From assembly GCA_023423415.1 (NCBI GenBank), contig JAFAFP010000027.1, positions 1 through 27,053 of the forward strand: a stretch of DNA of 27,053 bases, written 5' to 3'. A model generated the notes under the pieces. That model ran no database searches and was not told the DNA's origin. It saw only the letters and a program-made list of their open reading frames with translations. A program made the translations under genes and the position numbers. The DNA is from Pseudomonadota bacterium (GTDB lineage: Bacteria; Pseudomonadota; Alphaproteobacteria; Rhizobiales; Xanthobacteraceae). Below are positions 8,332-16,575 of the stretch, one piece after another (the stretch's first letter is position 1; the number at the start of each line of letters is the position of its first letter).

Positions 8332-9239
8332 CAGAAATAGCCCTCGCGCTTCTTGCGTTCCATCGACGAGGTTTCGTCGACATCGATCAGGCGGCCGGCG
8401 CGCTCGGACATGCGCGTCGTTCGTAATTCCTCGACAATGTCGGCAACGCTTGCCGCGTTCGACTGCACGGCCGCGGACAGCGGATAGCAGCCAAGCGAGC
8501 GGAAGCGGATGAGAACGTCTTGCTGCTTTTCTTCCGGTGCGAGTTCGAGCCGTTCGTCGTCGATCATGATGAGGCTGCCGCCGCGCTCAACGACCGGGCG
8601 CTCCTTGGCGAAATAAAGCGGCACGACCGGAATGTCCTCGGCAAGGATATATTCCCACACGTCGAGTTCGGTCCAGTTGGACAGCGGAAACACGCGCATC
8701 GTCTCATCGGCCGTGATCTGCGTGTTGTAGAGATGCCATAGTTCGGGGCGTTGGCGCCGCGGGTCCCAGGAGTGGTTCGGGCCGCGCACCGAGAAAATGC
8801 GTTCCTTCGAGCGGCTGGGCTCTTCGTCGCGGCGCGCGCCGCCAATAGCCGCATCGAACCGATGGATATCGAGCGCGTCGCGCAGGGCGCGGGTCTTCAT
8901 TTCACGCGTATAGACCGCCGATCCCGACTTGATGGGATGGACCCCATCCTCGATCGCCCTCCTGTTAGTGTGGACGATCAGGTTGAGATCGAGTTCCGCG
9001 GCCATCCGGTCGCGAAAGGTGATCATGTCGCGGAATTTCCACGTGGTATCGATATGGAGCGCCGCAAAGGGGATTTTTGCCGGATGGAATGCCTTCCGGC
9101 AAAGGTGCAGGAGGACGCTCGAGTCCTTCCCGATGGAATACATCAGCACAGGGCGCTCGAAGGCCATCGCCGCTTCACGCAGGATGACGATGGCTTCCGT
9201 CTCGAGATTGGAGAGATGGCGGGATAGCTTGCTTGTCAT
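8331..9239 (-). CDS. cysD: Sulfate adenylyltransferase small subunit CysD
   Basis: This 302-residue protein is the PP-loop ATPase subunit of ATP sulfurylase, which with CysN forms adenosine 5'-phosphosulfate from ATP and sulfate. The PP-loop appears as SIGKDSS at residues 35-41, followed by the LCRKAFHPAKIPF region. GGARRDEEPSRSKERIFS and the conserved C-terminal MERKKREGYF fit CysD (usual length about 300). The ATG at 9239 gives a normal N-terminus (LSNLETEAIVILREAAMAF). No strong Shine-Dalgarno is seen just upstream. It is the first gene of a cysD-cysNC pair. cysH and cysI, which often accompany it in rhizobia, are not adjacent in this window. Confidence 0.95.
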   Translation of the reverse strand: MTSKLSRHLSNLETEAIVILREAAMAFERPVLMYSIGKDSSVLLHLCRKAFHPAKIPFAALHIDTTWKFRDMITFRDRMAAELDLNLIVHTNRRAIEDGVHPIKSGSAVYTREMKTRALRDALDIHRFDAAIGGARRDEEPSRSKERIFSVRGPNHSWDPRRQRPELWHLYNTQITADETMRVFPLSNWTELDVWEYILAEDIPVVPLYFAKERPVVERGGSLIMIDDERLELAPEEKQQDVLIRFRSLGCYPLSAAVQSNAASVADIVEELRTTRMSERAGRLIDVDETSSMERKKREGYF

Positions 9240-9438
9240 GAGGTGATCTGAAGGGACAAAATCTATCGAGATCGTGGTGGCTTGGGTCCTGGCCGCCGGG
9301 CCTTGCGGCTTTAGCCCTGGACAACTTTAGAACGGCGCTATTTAGCGGCGGATCTGCGGCCTGTCGAGGTTTCAATAGTCGAGCTCTCAGGTGGCCCTCA
9401 GACCGCCGGAGAACGTGTTCCAATTTTGGCAGGATCGC
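9240..9438. other. Intergenic region upstream of cysD
   Basis: This 199-bp gap separates the stop of the debranching-enzyme gene from the cysD start, both on the minus strand. It should hold the cysD promoter and the end of the upstream transcript. I could not pick a convincing -35/-10 pair, a T-tailed hairpin or a riboswitch by eye. Confidence 0.5.
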
Positions 9439-11637
9439 TCAGGTAAAGGATATGCCAACTTTCACATGGCTGTCGTTTCGCAGGATCCGAAGCGCAACGC
9501 TGTTGTCCTGACGACAGACGGCAATGTCGACACTCTTTTGGCCGACGCGAAGATCGCGCAATGTGATTTGGTCAATAAACGACGGCAACTCCGGATTGCG
9601 CAGCAGGATTTCATGCCGCTCCGGGGCGAATTCAAGCCCAAGCGATGACTGAATGAGAAGGAACGGCGCGCCGGCCGCCCAGGCTTGCGGGGAGCATGCG
9701 ACGGGGTAGAGAGTCGGGCCGCGGCCGCGGGCGCGCCGGAAACCGCAATAGAGTTCGGGCAGCCGCCGCATATCCATGTAGGTCGCGGCCTCGAACAGGC
9801 CGCGGAATATTCGTGAGACGGCGGTCTTGTGACCATAACGGGCAAGCCCGGCAGCGATCAGCGAGTTGTCGTGCGGCCAGACCGAACCGTTGTGGTAAGA
9901 CATCGGATTGTAGCGCGCTTCTTCACGCGCGATCGTGCGGATGCCCCATCCTGTAAAGAATGATGGCTGTATCATCTGCATCGCAATCAGATCGGCGTGT
10001 TCCGGCGAAGCAATGCCGCTGAACAGCACTTGGCCGGCATTGGAGCTGCGAACACGACACGGGCGCTTTTGACCGTCGAGCGCGATTGCATACATGCCGA
10101 TATCGTCACACCAGAATGCCGGTTCGAATCTCCTCTGCAGCTCATCGGCGGCCTTTTCCAGCTCGTCGGCCTTCGCATGATTGCCGAGGTGGCGCGCAAT
10201 CTGCGCAGCATGCCGTTTTGCGGCATAAACATAGCCTTGCACTTCACAGAGAGCGATCGGGCCTTGGGCCATCGAACCATCTGCATGGTAGACGGCGTCG
10301 TGTGAATCCTTCCATCCCTGATTCACCAAACCGTCTTCATTGCGGCGATGATATTCGACGAAGCCGTCGCCGTCAGGGTCGCCCGGACCATCGATCCATT
10401 CTAGCGCGCGCTCGATATTTGGCCATAGCTCGCGCAGCAATGCGGTATCGCCGGTGCGATCGTGATAGAGGCCGGCAAGGAGAACGAAGAGTGGCGTTGA
10501 ATCAACGCTGCCGTAATACAGCTTGAACGGCACTTCACGCAGATTGGCCATCTCGCCGCTGCGCATCTCATGCAGGATCTTTCCGGGCTCTGCGTCGGCA
10601 AGTGGATCAAATGAATTTGCCTGCAAAGCGGCAAGCCGCCGCAAAACTCCGCGCGAAACATCCGGGGAGCACCACAATGTTTGAAGCGCGGTGATGAGCC
10701 CATCCCGGCCGAACGTGGTCGAATACCAGGGAATGCCGGCGTAAGGATAAGGGCCCTGTTCGGTGTGAGTGATGAGCATCGTCAGATCCGACATGGACCG
10801 GCACATCATCTCATTGAAGATGTCGTGGGATGTCGTGATCGCGGTAACACCGCGGGTGCCAAGCTGGCGTTCCTGAAGCGATGCGCGCATGCCGCGGCGG
10901 AATGGGTGATGCTCCGGATGACGATCGTCGGTCCGGCATTCGATCGTTAGATCGATGGCTTTCGTTTCAGCCGGCTCCAGAGCCAGTGTGTAGGTTGCAA
11001 TGGTTCTTGTAAGGCGGCTTGGTGCCGGATCGAAGCTTAGAACGGTGGATCTCAGCTCGTCGTCCAATCCAAGATATTGCAGCCGGGCCTGGTTATCTTT
11101 GAGAACTTTCTTGCTTGCGCTGCCGCGTTTGTCGCGACGCATGCCGCGAACCTCGAACAGGTCGGCGAAGTCGCTCGAAAACGTCAGTCCCAGAACGCAA
11201 TGAACCGTAGAGTCGCCGTGGTTATGAATGCGCAGGCGCTGATAAGCCGTATTGTTCCAGAGGAAGATGGTGCGGACGATGTGCAGCGTGTCTTTCGGCA
11301 GAACCAGCTTGCGTTCGAAGTAGATGTCCGGATTGGTCAGATCGACCGTGAGCAGGGCGTTGTCGTCGCGGACGTTGGAACCAAGCAGCAGAAGCTGGCT
11401 TCCATTGAGCAAAAACTCGAGCTGTCCGAGATATCTTGTGTCGCGGCAATAGATCCCATCAGGACCACCAGGGGTGGCTCCGATGTCGCCGTGACTGTCC
11501 AAGATCGCGAAGCAATCGTCGTGTTTGAGATTGCGGCGAGGGCGGGTCGAAGGCCCGGTCGCGGGGATATAGAATGGAACCTCGGCGACCTGTTCGACCA
11601 GACTGACAGTTGAAGGCTGTTCTTTCGGTCGATGCAA
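9439..11637 (-). CDS. Glycogen-debranching-type enzyme (amylo-alpha-1,6-glucosidase family)
   Basis: The 732-residue product has an N-terminal glycogen-debranching N-domain (about 35-235: GGPDGIYCRDTRYLG, RIHNHGDSTVHCVLGL, SFDPAPSRL) and a C-terminal six-hairpin amylo-alpha-1,6-glucosidase-like domain (about 265-710). The conserved core includes GIPWYSTTFGRDGLITALQ at 301-319, DGFVEYHRRNEDGLVNQGWKDS, and YHNGSVWPHDNSLIAAG. Such enzymes trim alpha-1,6 branches of glycogen or related alpha-glucans; there is no signal peptide, so it should be cytoplasmic. The start is TTG 11637, 3 bp after the GT4 stop; AGGA lies about 9 bp upstream and no in-frame ATG occurs near the start. The unusual TTG suggests translational coupling to the upstream gene or low expression. 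Confidence 0.85.
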   Translation of the reverse strand: MHRPKEQPSTVSLVEQVAEVPFYIPATGPSTRPRRNLKHDDCFAILDSHGDIGATPGGPDGIYCRDTRYLGQLEFLLNGSQLLLLGSNVRDDNALLTVDLTNPDIYFERKLVLPKDTLHIVRTIFLWNNTAYQRLRIHNHGDSTVHCVLGLTFSSDFADLFEVRGMRRDKRGSASKKVLKDNQARLQYLGLDDELRSTVLSFDPAPSRLTRTIATYTLALEPAETKAIDLTIECRTDDRHPEHHPFRRGMRASLQERQLGTRGVTAITTSHDIFNEMMCRSMSDLTMLITHTEQGPYPYAGIPWYSTTFGRDGLITALQTLWCSPDVSRGVLRRLAALQANSFDPLADAEPGKILHEMRSGEMANLREVPFKLYYGSVDSTPLFVLLAGLYHDRTGDTALLRELWPNIERALEWIDGPGDPDGDGFVEYHRRNEDGLVNQGWKDSHDAVYHADGSMAQGPIALCEVQGYVYAAKRHAAQIARHLGNHAKADELEKAADELQRRFEPAFWCDDIGMYAIALDGQKRPCRVRSSNAGQVLFSGIASPEHADLIAMQMIQPSFFTGWGIRTIAREEARYNPMSYHNGSVWPHDNSLIAAGLARYGHKTAVSRIFRGLFEAATYMDMRRLPELYCGFRRARGRGPTLYPVACSPQAWAAGAPFLLIQSSLGLEFAPERHEILLRNPELPSFIDQITLRDLRVGQKSVDIAVCRQDNSVALRILRNDSHVKVGISFT

Positions 11638-11640
11638 TGG

Positions 11641-12738
11641 TTACGGTCCTGCAGCGATATGGAATTCAGAGCCCGAAGCCGTCTTCAGCCGCTTTTCGCC
11701 GCGGCCCGCGTGAGCCAGCAGACTCTGATAGACATCGACATAATCTTTAGCCATTCGTGTGGCAGAAAAGCGTTGCTCGAAGCGCCGGCGGATTTTTCTG
11801 CGGTCAAGCGACATGACACGGGGCAGCGCAGCAATGGCTTCGTCGACAGTGTCGACGATCGCGCCTGTTACGCCGTCCTCCAACACTTCTGGGACCGATC
11901 CGCAGCGAAACGCCACCACGGGTGTGCCGCATGCCATCGCCTCGATCATGACGAGGCCGAACGGTTCCGGCCAGTCGATGGGAAACAGAACGGCATTCGC
12001 TTCACCAAGAAATTGGCCCTTCTGACGCTCATTGATCTCGCCGATGAATTCGACATTCGGGCTGTCTGCAAGCATCGGCGCGATTTCCGCGCGGAAATAC
12101 GCTTCATCGACACGGTCCACTTTCGCGGCGATTTTCAGCGGCATGCCCAGCGCACGGGCGATTTCGATCGCACGATCCGGTCGTTTCTCCGGGGCGATGC
12201 GACCAAGGAACGCCAGGTATCCGCCACGGGGATGTGCAATCAATTGATGCATGTCGAGTGGCAAGCCGTGCGGAACATTGGCAACGAAGTTCGCTTTCGC
12301 AATGGGTTTGCGCTGCGCCAGAGAAATCGACGCCAGAGGCATTTCCGTAAAGCCGACATACAGCGCGAGAAGATCGGACAAGTCTTGTCGGCCATGCAGG
12401 GTGGTGATGGTGCGTCCGCTCAGGTTGCGGAATAGCGGGAAGTGAAACTGATCGATGTGAAAGTGGAAAACATCGAACTCATCGGCGCGCTGGAACACCC
12501 GATCGAGCATCAGCATGTAATAGGGAATAACGTCGCGGATTTTCGGCTCCAGCCGAAGAGCGCGCGGAACGCAGGGGACCAGTTCCGCTGCGGTAACCGA
12601 GTCGCCGCTTGCGAAAAGCGTCACATCGTGCCCAAGCTTGACAAGCTCTTCCGTGAGGAAATGAACAATTCGTTCAGTGCCGCCATAGGTTTTCGGGGGA
12701 ACGCCTTCCATAAGCGGCGCAATCTGAGCAATTCGCAT
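11641..12738 (-). CDS. Glycosyltransferase family 4 protein
   Basis: From ATG 12738 the product is 365 residues of GT-B fold. The N-terminal domain begins MRIAQIAPLMEGVPPKTYGG with GGTER at 19-23, a donor/acceptor loop common to this subfamily. The C-terminal domain has FLGRIAPEKRPD (177-188) and PIDWPEPFGLVMIEAMACGT (253-272), the EX7E motif with E258 and E266. The frame extends to a TTG at 12783, but ATG 12738 has AGAGGG about 10 bp upstream and begins exactly at the first beta-strand. The debranching-type gene follows 3 bp later, so the pair probably acts on the same alpha-glucan or oligosaccharide. The sugar donor cannot be told from sequence. Confidence 0.88.
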   Translation of the reverse strand: MRIAQIAPLMEGVPPKTYGGTERIVHFLTEELVKLGHDVTLFASGDSVTAAELVPCVPRALRLEPKIRDVIPYYMLMLDRVFQRADEFDVFHFHIDQFHFPLFRNLSGRTITTLHGRQDLSDLLALYVGFTEMPLASISLAQRKPIAKANFVANVPHGLPLDMHQLIAHPRGGYLAFLGRIAPEKRPDRAIEIARALGMPLKIAAKVDRVDEAYFRAEIAPMLADSPNVEFIGEINERQKGQFLGEANAVLFPIDWPEPFGLVMIEAMACGTPVVAFRCGSVPEVLEDGVTGAIVDTVDEAIAALPRVMSLDRRKIRRRFEQRFSATRMAKDYVDVYQSLLAHAGRGEKRLKTASGSEFHIAAGP

Positions 12739-12946
12739 GTCAAGTGAGCCCTCTGTGCGCGCGGTTAACGTTTTGCGTTGCAATAGGTTTCGAGCAAATA
12801 CAGATTTTCTGTGTGGGTATACGCATAGGAATTTAGGAAATTGACTGAAGAAGTCCGGCCATCTCGGCCCACCAATTCAGCAATTGTCCCACTGGCACGC
12901 TTGGCGGTATCGTTGCACAACAATCGGAATTTCTAGGGGGAATGAA
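12739..12946. other. Divergent intergenic region between GT4 and molybdoenzyme genes
   Basis: This 208-bp region lies between two divergent genes and should carry promoters for both directions. It is AT-richer than the flanks (about 12780-12845). I see the Shine-Dalgarno sites for both genes (AGAGGG on the minus strand at 12754-12749; AGGGGG on the plus strand at 12935-12940) but no clear operator or promoter pair. Confidence 0.45.
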
Positions 12947-15283
12947 ATGGGCAAATTCGGCATCGGGCAGGCGGTCAAGCGCGTCGAGGATCAGCGCTTT
13001 CTGACCGGGAAGGGACGCTACGTCGAAGACATCAATCTGCCGAACCAGGCCTATGCCGTTGCGATCGGTTCGCCTCACGCACATGCGAAGATCACCCGGA
13101 TCGATACATCGAAGGCCGCTGCTGCGCCCGGCGTTCTCGCGGTATTGACGGGTGCGGATGCGGTGGCCGACAAGCTCGGGGCGCTGACCGCCCATCCAAT
13201 GCCCGAGGAGGTCGGGGCGCCGGCTGGTTTCCGGACCTGGCATCAGCTGATCAATCACGACCGCGTTCGCTTTGTGGGCGATCGTGTCGCTTTCGTGATC
13301 GCGGAAACCTTGATGCAGGCCCGTGACGCTGCGGATCTCGTGGAAGTCGAATACGAGGAATTGCCGGCGGTTGCCGATCTCGAGGATGCGGTGAAGGACG
13401 GCGCCCCCAAGGTGTGGGACGAGAACCAGAAGGGTAACTGGGCGTTCGGTCTGATGTTCGGCGATGAAGCGACAACCAACGCCGCCTTCGCCAAGGCGAA
13501 GCACCATGTCACGTTGCGCGTCGAGCATAACCGGCTTGCGCCCAATGCGATGGAGCCGCGGGTTGCCATCGGCGACTACAACGAAGCCGACGATCAGTAC
13601 ACGCTCTATACCTGCTCGCAGAATCCGCATGGCGTGCGAATGGAGCTTTCCCACATTTTCCATTGTGCCGAGAGTCAGATCCGCGTGATCTCGCCAGATG
13701 TGGGCGGCGGCTTCGGGCTGAAAGGCAGCCCATTCCCCGACGACTGCGTGGTACTCTGGGCGTCCAAGCGCCTTGGCCGGCCGGTGAAATGGGTCGCCAC
13801 GCGGACGGAAAGTCTTCTGACCGACCGGCATGGCCGCGAAATGGTCATGTACGGAGAGATGGCGTTGGACGAGACCGGCAAGATTCTCGGTCTGCGCGCC
13901 AAAGCGCTGTATCAGGTCGGCGCTTACTTTGTCGGCCCGGGTCTCGTGCCAGCGGCCTTTGCGCTTCGTTTCATGCCGGAAGCTTATGACATCCAGGCGC
14001 TGCATGTGATGGTGCAGGGATTGCTGACGAACACATCGCCGGTCGGCCCTTATCGGGGTGCGGGACGTCCTGAAGCCGCCTATTTCACCGAGCGCATGAT
14101 CGAGCATGCGGCACGCCAGATCGGTATCCCGTCGGATGAAATCCGCCGTCGCAATCTGATCCCGGAAAGCAAACTTCCTTACACGACGCCGACCTTCTGG
14201 GTTTACGACTCCGGCGAATTCCATCGCGTGATGGAAAAATGCCTGACAGTCAGTGACTGGTATGGTTACGAGGCGCGCAAGAAGAAATCCGAAAGCGAAG
14301 GCAAATTGCGCGGCCGTGCTGTGACTTTCTATATCGAGCAGGGCGGCATCTTTAACGATCGCATGGACCTGCGGTTCGATCCGAGTGGTTCGGTATCGAT
14401 TATCGCCGGTACGCATTCGCACGGGCAGGGACATGCGACAGTGTTCGCACAACTCGTGCATGAATGGCTGGGCGTGCCGTTCGAAACGATTCGCTACATC
14501 CAGGGCGATACCGGACAGGTGCCATTCGGTCGCGGAACTTATGCGGCGCGCTCCTCGCTCGTCGGCGGCAATGCGTTGAAGGTCGCAGCCGACGCCATCG
14601 TCGAAAAGGCCAAGCCGATGGCGGCCGCGCTGATGGAAGCGGCCGAAGGCGATCTGGAATTCAAGGACGGATCGTTCCGCGTCGTTGGAACGGACAAAGC
14701 CATCCCGCTTCCCGAGGTCGCCAAGGCTTTTTACGCGCCGATGGGACCGCTGACGGAAAAGATGGGCGTGGGTCTCGAAGCCAATGGCACTTACTCGACC
14801 AATCCGCCGAACCATCCGAACGGTTCGCATGTCTGCGAACTGGAGATCGATCCGGAAACCGGCGTCGTGACGATTGACCGCTACTTCGTGGTGGACGATC
14901 TCGGTGTTGTGCTCAATCCGATGATCGTGCGCGGACAGATTCATGGTGGTGTCGCGCAGGGCATCGGTCAGGCGTTGGTCGAACACGCCGTGTACGACAA
15001 GGGCTCGGGGCAGATGCTGGCTGCGACCTTCATGGACTACGGCATGCCGCGCGCCGATATGTTCCCGGAGATCGAGTCCCATCTGGAAGAGGTGCCGTCG
15101 AAGACCAATCCGCTCGGCGTCAAAGGCATTGGCGAGTCAGGCACCATCGGCGCGCCACCGACGGTCATCAATGCCATCCTCGATGCGCTTAAACCCTACG
15201 GTGTCGAGAAAATCGACATGCCGGCGACCCCCGCGCGGGTCTGGGAGGCCATGCAAAAGGGTAAGGCCAAGGCAGCCGCCTGA
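12947..15283 (+). CDS. Xanthine dehydrogenase-family molybdopterin-binding (large) subunit, form II CoxL-like, orphan
   Basis: The 778-residue product is the large, molybdenum-cofactor-binding subunit of a molybdenum hydroxylase. The N-terminal domain (IGQAVKRVEDQRFLTGKGRYVEDI) is the usual entry. VGGGFGLKG at 252-260, GPYRGAGRPEAAY at 367-379, GGVAQGIGQAL and GIGESGTIGAPP with the catalytic-base Glu at E730 are all present. The active-site loop is PYRGAGR, close to the AYRGAGR of form II CoxL-like enzymes; true CO dehydrogenase has AYRCSFR with a Cys, so CO oxidation is unlikely. The start is ATG 12947 with AGGGGG 6 bp upstream; the longer frame from 12884 is not needed. The FAD and 2Fe-2S subunit genes that normally flank it are absent. 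Substrate (aldehyde, purine, aromatic) unknown. Confidence 0.92.
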   Translation: MGKFGIGQAVKRVEDQRFLTGKGRYVEDINLPNQAYAVAIGSPHAHAKITRIDTSKAAAAPGVLAVLTGADAVADKLGALTAHPMPEEVGAPAGFRTWHQLINHDRVRFVGDRVAFVIAETLMQARDAADLVEVEYEELPAVADLEDAVKDGAPKVWDENQKGNWAFGLMFGDEATTNAAFAKAKHHVTLRVEHNRLAPNAMEPRVAIGDYNEADDQYTLYTCSQNPHGVRMELSHIFHCAESQIRVISPDVGGGFGLKGSPFPDDCVVLWASKRLGRPVKWVATRTESLLTDRHGREMVMYGEMALDETGKILGLRAKALYQVGAYFVGPGLVPAAFALRFMPEAYDIQALHVMVQGLLTNTSPVGPYRGAGRPEAAYFTERMIEHAARQIGIPSDEIRRRNLIPESKLPYTTPTFWVYDSGEFHRVMEKCLTVSDWYGYEARKKKSESEGKLRGRAVTFYIEQGGIFNDRMDLRFDPSGSVSIIAGTHSHGQGHATVFAQLVHEWLGVPFETIRYIQGDTGQVPFGRGTYAARSSLVGGNALKVAADAIVEKAKPMAAALMEAAEGDLEFKDGSFRVVGTDKAIPLPEVAKAFYAPMGPLTEKMGVGLEANGTYSTNPPNHPNGSHVCELEIDPETGVVTIDRYFVVDDLGVVLNPMIVRGQIHGGVAQGIGQALVEHAVYDKGSGQMLAATFMDYGMPRADMFPEIESHLEEVPSKTNPLGVKGIGESGTIGAPPTVINAILDALKPYGVEKIDMPATPARVWEAMQKGKAKAAA

Positions 15284-15331
15284 GTGCGTGACGCGACATC
15301 ACGCGGCACCTGCAAAACGCAGGTGTCGCTG

Positions 15332-15730
15332 ATGGTCCATATGCGATCGACAATCGAAGAGATTGTGTCTGACATCAAACTCGATCCCGCCATTCCGATC
15401 CTTCGTATCTATGACATCGCGAAGGCCAAGGAGTTCTATGTCGACTTCCTGGGCTTCAGGATCGACTGGGAGCATCGCTTCGACGACAACGCGCCGCTAT
15501 ATTTCCAGGTATCACGCTCCGGCGTGACGCTGCATCTCAGCGAACACTACGGGGACGGTACGCCAGGTTCGGTCGTTTATATTCGCGGAGAGAATATTGC
15601 CGCTCTTGCACAGGAACTGAACGCAAAGGGCGCGCGCTTTGCGCGACCCGGCGCAACGGACAATGCGCCAACACTGACCGATCCCTTCGGCAACGTGTTG
15701 CGTTTCGATGATGCGAACAATCACCGATGA
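15332..15730 (+). CDS. Glyoxalase/bleomycin-resistance (VOC) superfamily protein
   Basis: This 132-residue protein has the paired beta-alpha-beta-beta-beta modules of the vicinal oxygen chelate fold: PILRIYDIAKAKEFYVDFLGF (about 22-42), WEHRF, VTLHLSEHYGDGTPGSVVYI (65-84) and LTDPFGNVLRF (115-125). It resembles the 'glyoxalase superfamily / bleomycin resistance' proteins of rhizobia, for which no substrate is established. The frame opens at GTG 15284, directly after the stop of the molybdoenzyme gene. ATG 15332 is preferred because CAGGTG lies about 8 bp upstream; ATG 15341 is also possible. It is close enough to the molybdoenzyme gene to share its transcript. Confidence 0.85.
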   Translation: MVHMRSTIEEIVSDIKLDPAIPILRIYDIAKAKEFYVDFLGFRIDWEHRFDDNAPLYFQVSRSGVTLHLSEHYGDGTPGSVVYIRGENIAALAQELNAKGARFARPGATDNAPTLTDPFGNVLRFDDANNHR

Positions 15731-15820
15731 TACGGTGTCATGGTCCGGTGAGAATTCCGTCCGGCGGACAAGCGGTCATAAACCATTACTATCACCGGTT
15801 GCAATCGATGTTTGCGTCGC

Positions 15821-15845
15821 GGAACGAAAGCGATAGGGAGGTGTT
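15821..15845 (+). promoter_or_regulatory. Possible EcfG-type general-stress promoter
   Basis: GGAAC at 15821-15825 is followed after 16 bases by TGTT at 15842-15845, close to the GGAAC-N16/17-CGTT pattern of the alphaproteobacterial general-stress sigma factor EcfG. It lies 28 bp before the TTG of the small gene at 15873. One short match with a mismatch in the -10 half makes this weak. Confidence 0.25.
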
Positions 15846-15872
15846 GCCGCGGAAACAATCGGGGAGGGCGGG

Positions 15873-16085
15873 TTGCGATACTCGATCGTAAAGACGGACG
15901 ACAGCTACGTGATCCGCGTGGGGGATCAGGATTTTCTTAAAGTGGCCAGCCGGCGTAGGGCGGCAAGGCTCATTTCCGATGTGCAAAGGCGCTCCGGAAC
16001 GGCTGCTCACCGCGCCGCTGAAGGCGAAGCGCTTGATGAGCTCGGTCGCCTATATGCCTGCGGCATCGAGCGTGACAAGCCGTAA
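15873..16085 (+). CDS. Small hypothetical basic protein (70 aa)
   Basis: The frame from TTG 15873 encodes 70 residues: an N-terminal beta-like part (MRYSIVKTDDSYVIRVGDQD), then a basic helix-prone part (FLKVASRRRAARLISDVQRR) and an acidic-helix tail. I do not recognise a named family, though short proteins with a 'beta-strands plus SRRxA helix' layout are common in Bradyrhizobiaceae. Support for coding is the very good Shine-Dalgarno GGGGAGG about 5 bp before the TTG and a composition that reads as protein. There is no ATG alternative. It has no signal peptide or membrane segment. It stands alone with a gap of about 140 bp upstream and 250 bp downstream. Confidence 0.55.
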   Translation: MRYSIVKTDDSYVIRVGDQDFLKVASRRRAARLISDVQRRSGTAAHRAAEGEALDELGRLYACGIERDKP

Positions 16086-16332
16086 GCAGATTTCTTGCCG
16101 CGTTCGGGCGCCAATGGGATCGGCAGCGATATGCCTAATTGTCACCGGAGGCACTCTCGGGCGTGCCGTGCGGTCACGCTGACGCGCCGGAGCCGTTCTG
16201 CCGTTTCAGTCCGGCAAAAAAATTCTGAACGTCTTGAGACGAGCATCGCGTCGTCGCCGCCTTTGCCGAAAACAAGTTTGCTTTAGTGGGGCGTGTGGAT
16301 TGAAGAGCGAACGAGGTCATTGCCGGATTGAT

Positions 16333-16575
16333 TTAGCTGGCTGTGGTTCCGTGATTGTTGCCGGTTTCGTTCCAGTTCTCGACGATCCTCAATAGATGGA
16401 CAGGAACAGCCTCAAATCCCGGTTCCGCACGTTGTTCAATCGACTTGGCAATCAGGTCCGTGATCGTTTCCCGGATTTCATCGGTGGTGAGAACGCCCTT
16501 GTTCACAAGTAGCTTCAGCAGTTCGGCCAACATTGCCGTATGGCCGTCCATCATTGCGACTGTTCTCTGATCCAC
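16333..16575 (-). CDS. Small hypothetical helical protein (80 aa)
   Basis: The frame extends back to 16665, but the best start is GTG 16575: GGAGGAG lies 6 bp upstream on the minus strand, the strongest ribosome site in the window. This gives 80 residues (start VDQRTVAMMDGHTAMLAELL), mostly helical and amphipathic, without a signal peptide or membrane segment. The DGHTAMLAELLKLLVNKGVLTTDEI pattern suggests a short alpha-helical regulator- or adaptor-like protein, but I do not recognise a family. A longer form from ATG 16614 would add 13 residues. It is transcribed away from recA and stands alone. Confidence 0.55.
   Translation of the reverse strand: MDQRTVAMMDGHTAMLAELLKLLVNKGVLTTDEIRETITDLIAKSIEQRAEPGFEAVPVHLLRIVENWNETGNNHGTTAS

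Noticed and set aside
12889..12906. TGGCAC sequence resembling the -24 element of a sigma-54 promoter before the molybdoenzyme gene
   Set aside because: The required GC at -12 with the correct spacing is missing (GG occurs there instead).
12833..15082. 749-codon open frame on the minus strand opposite the molybdoenzyme gene
   Set aside because: It mirrors a strongly conserved plus-strand protein, is rich in His/Arg as antisense high-GC translations are, and has no recognisable motif or ribosome site.
16198..16227. GCCG...CGGC hairpin followed by an A-run
   Set aside because: The run is A on the plus strand, on the wrong side for a minus-strand terminator, so it does not fit an intrinsic terminator in either direction.
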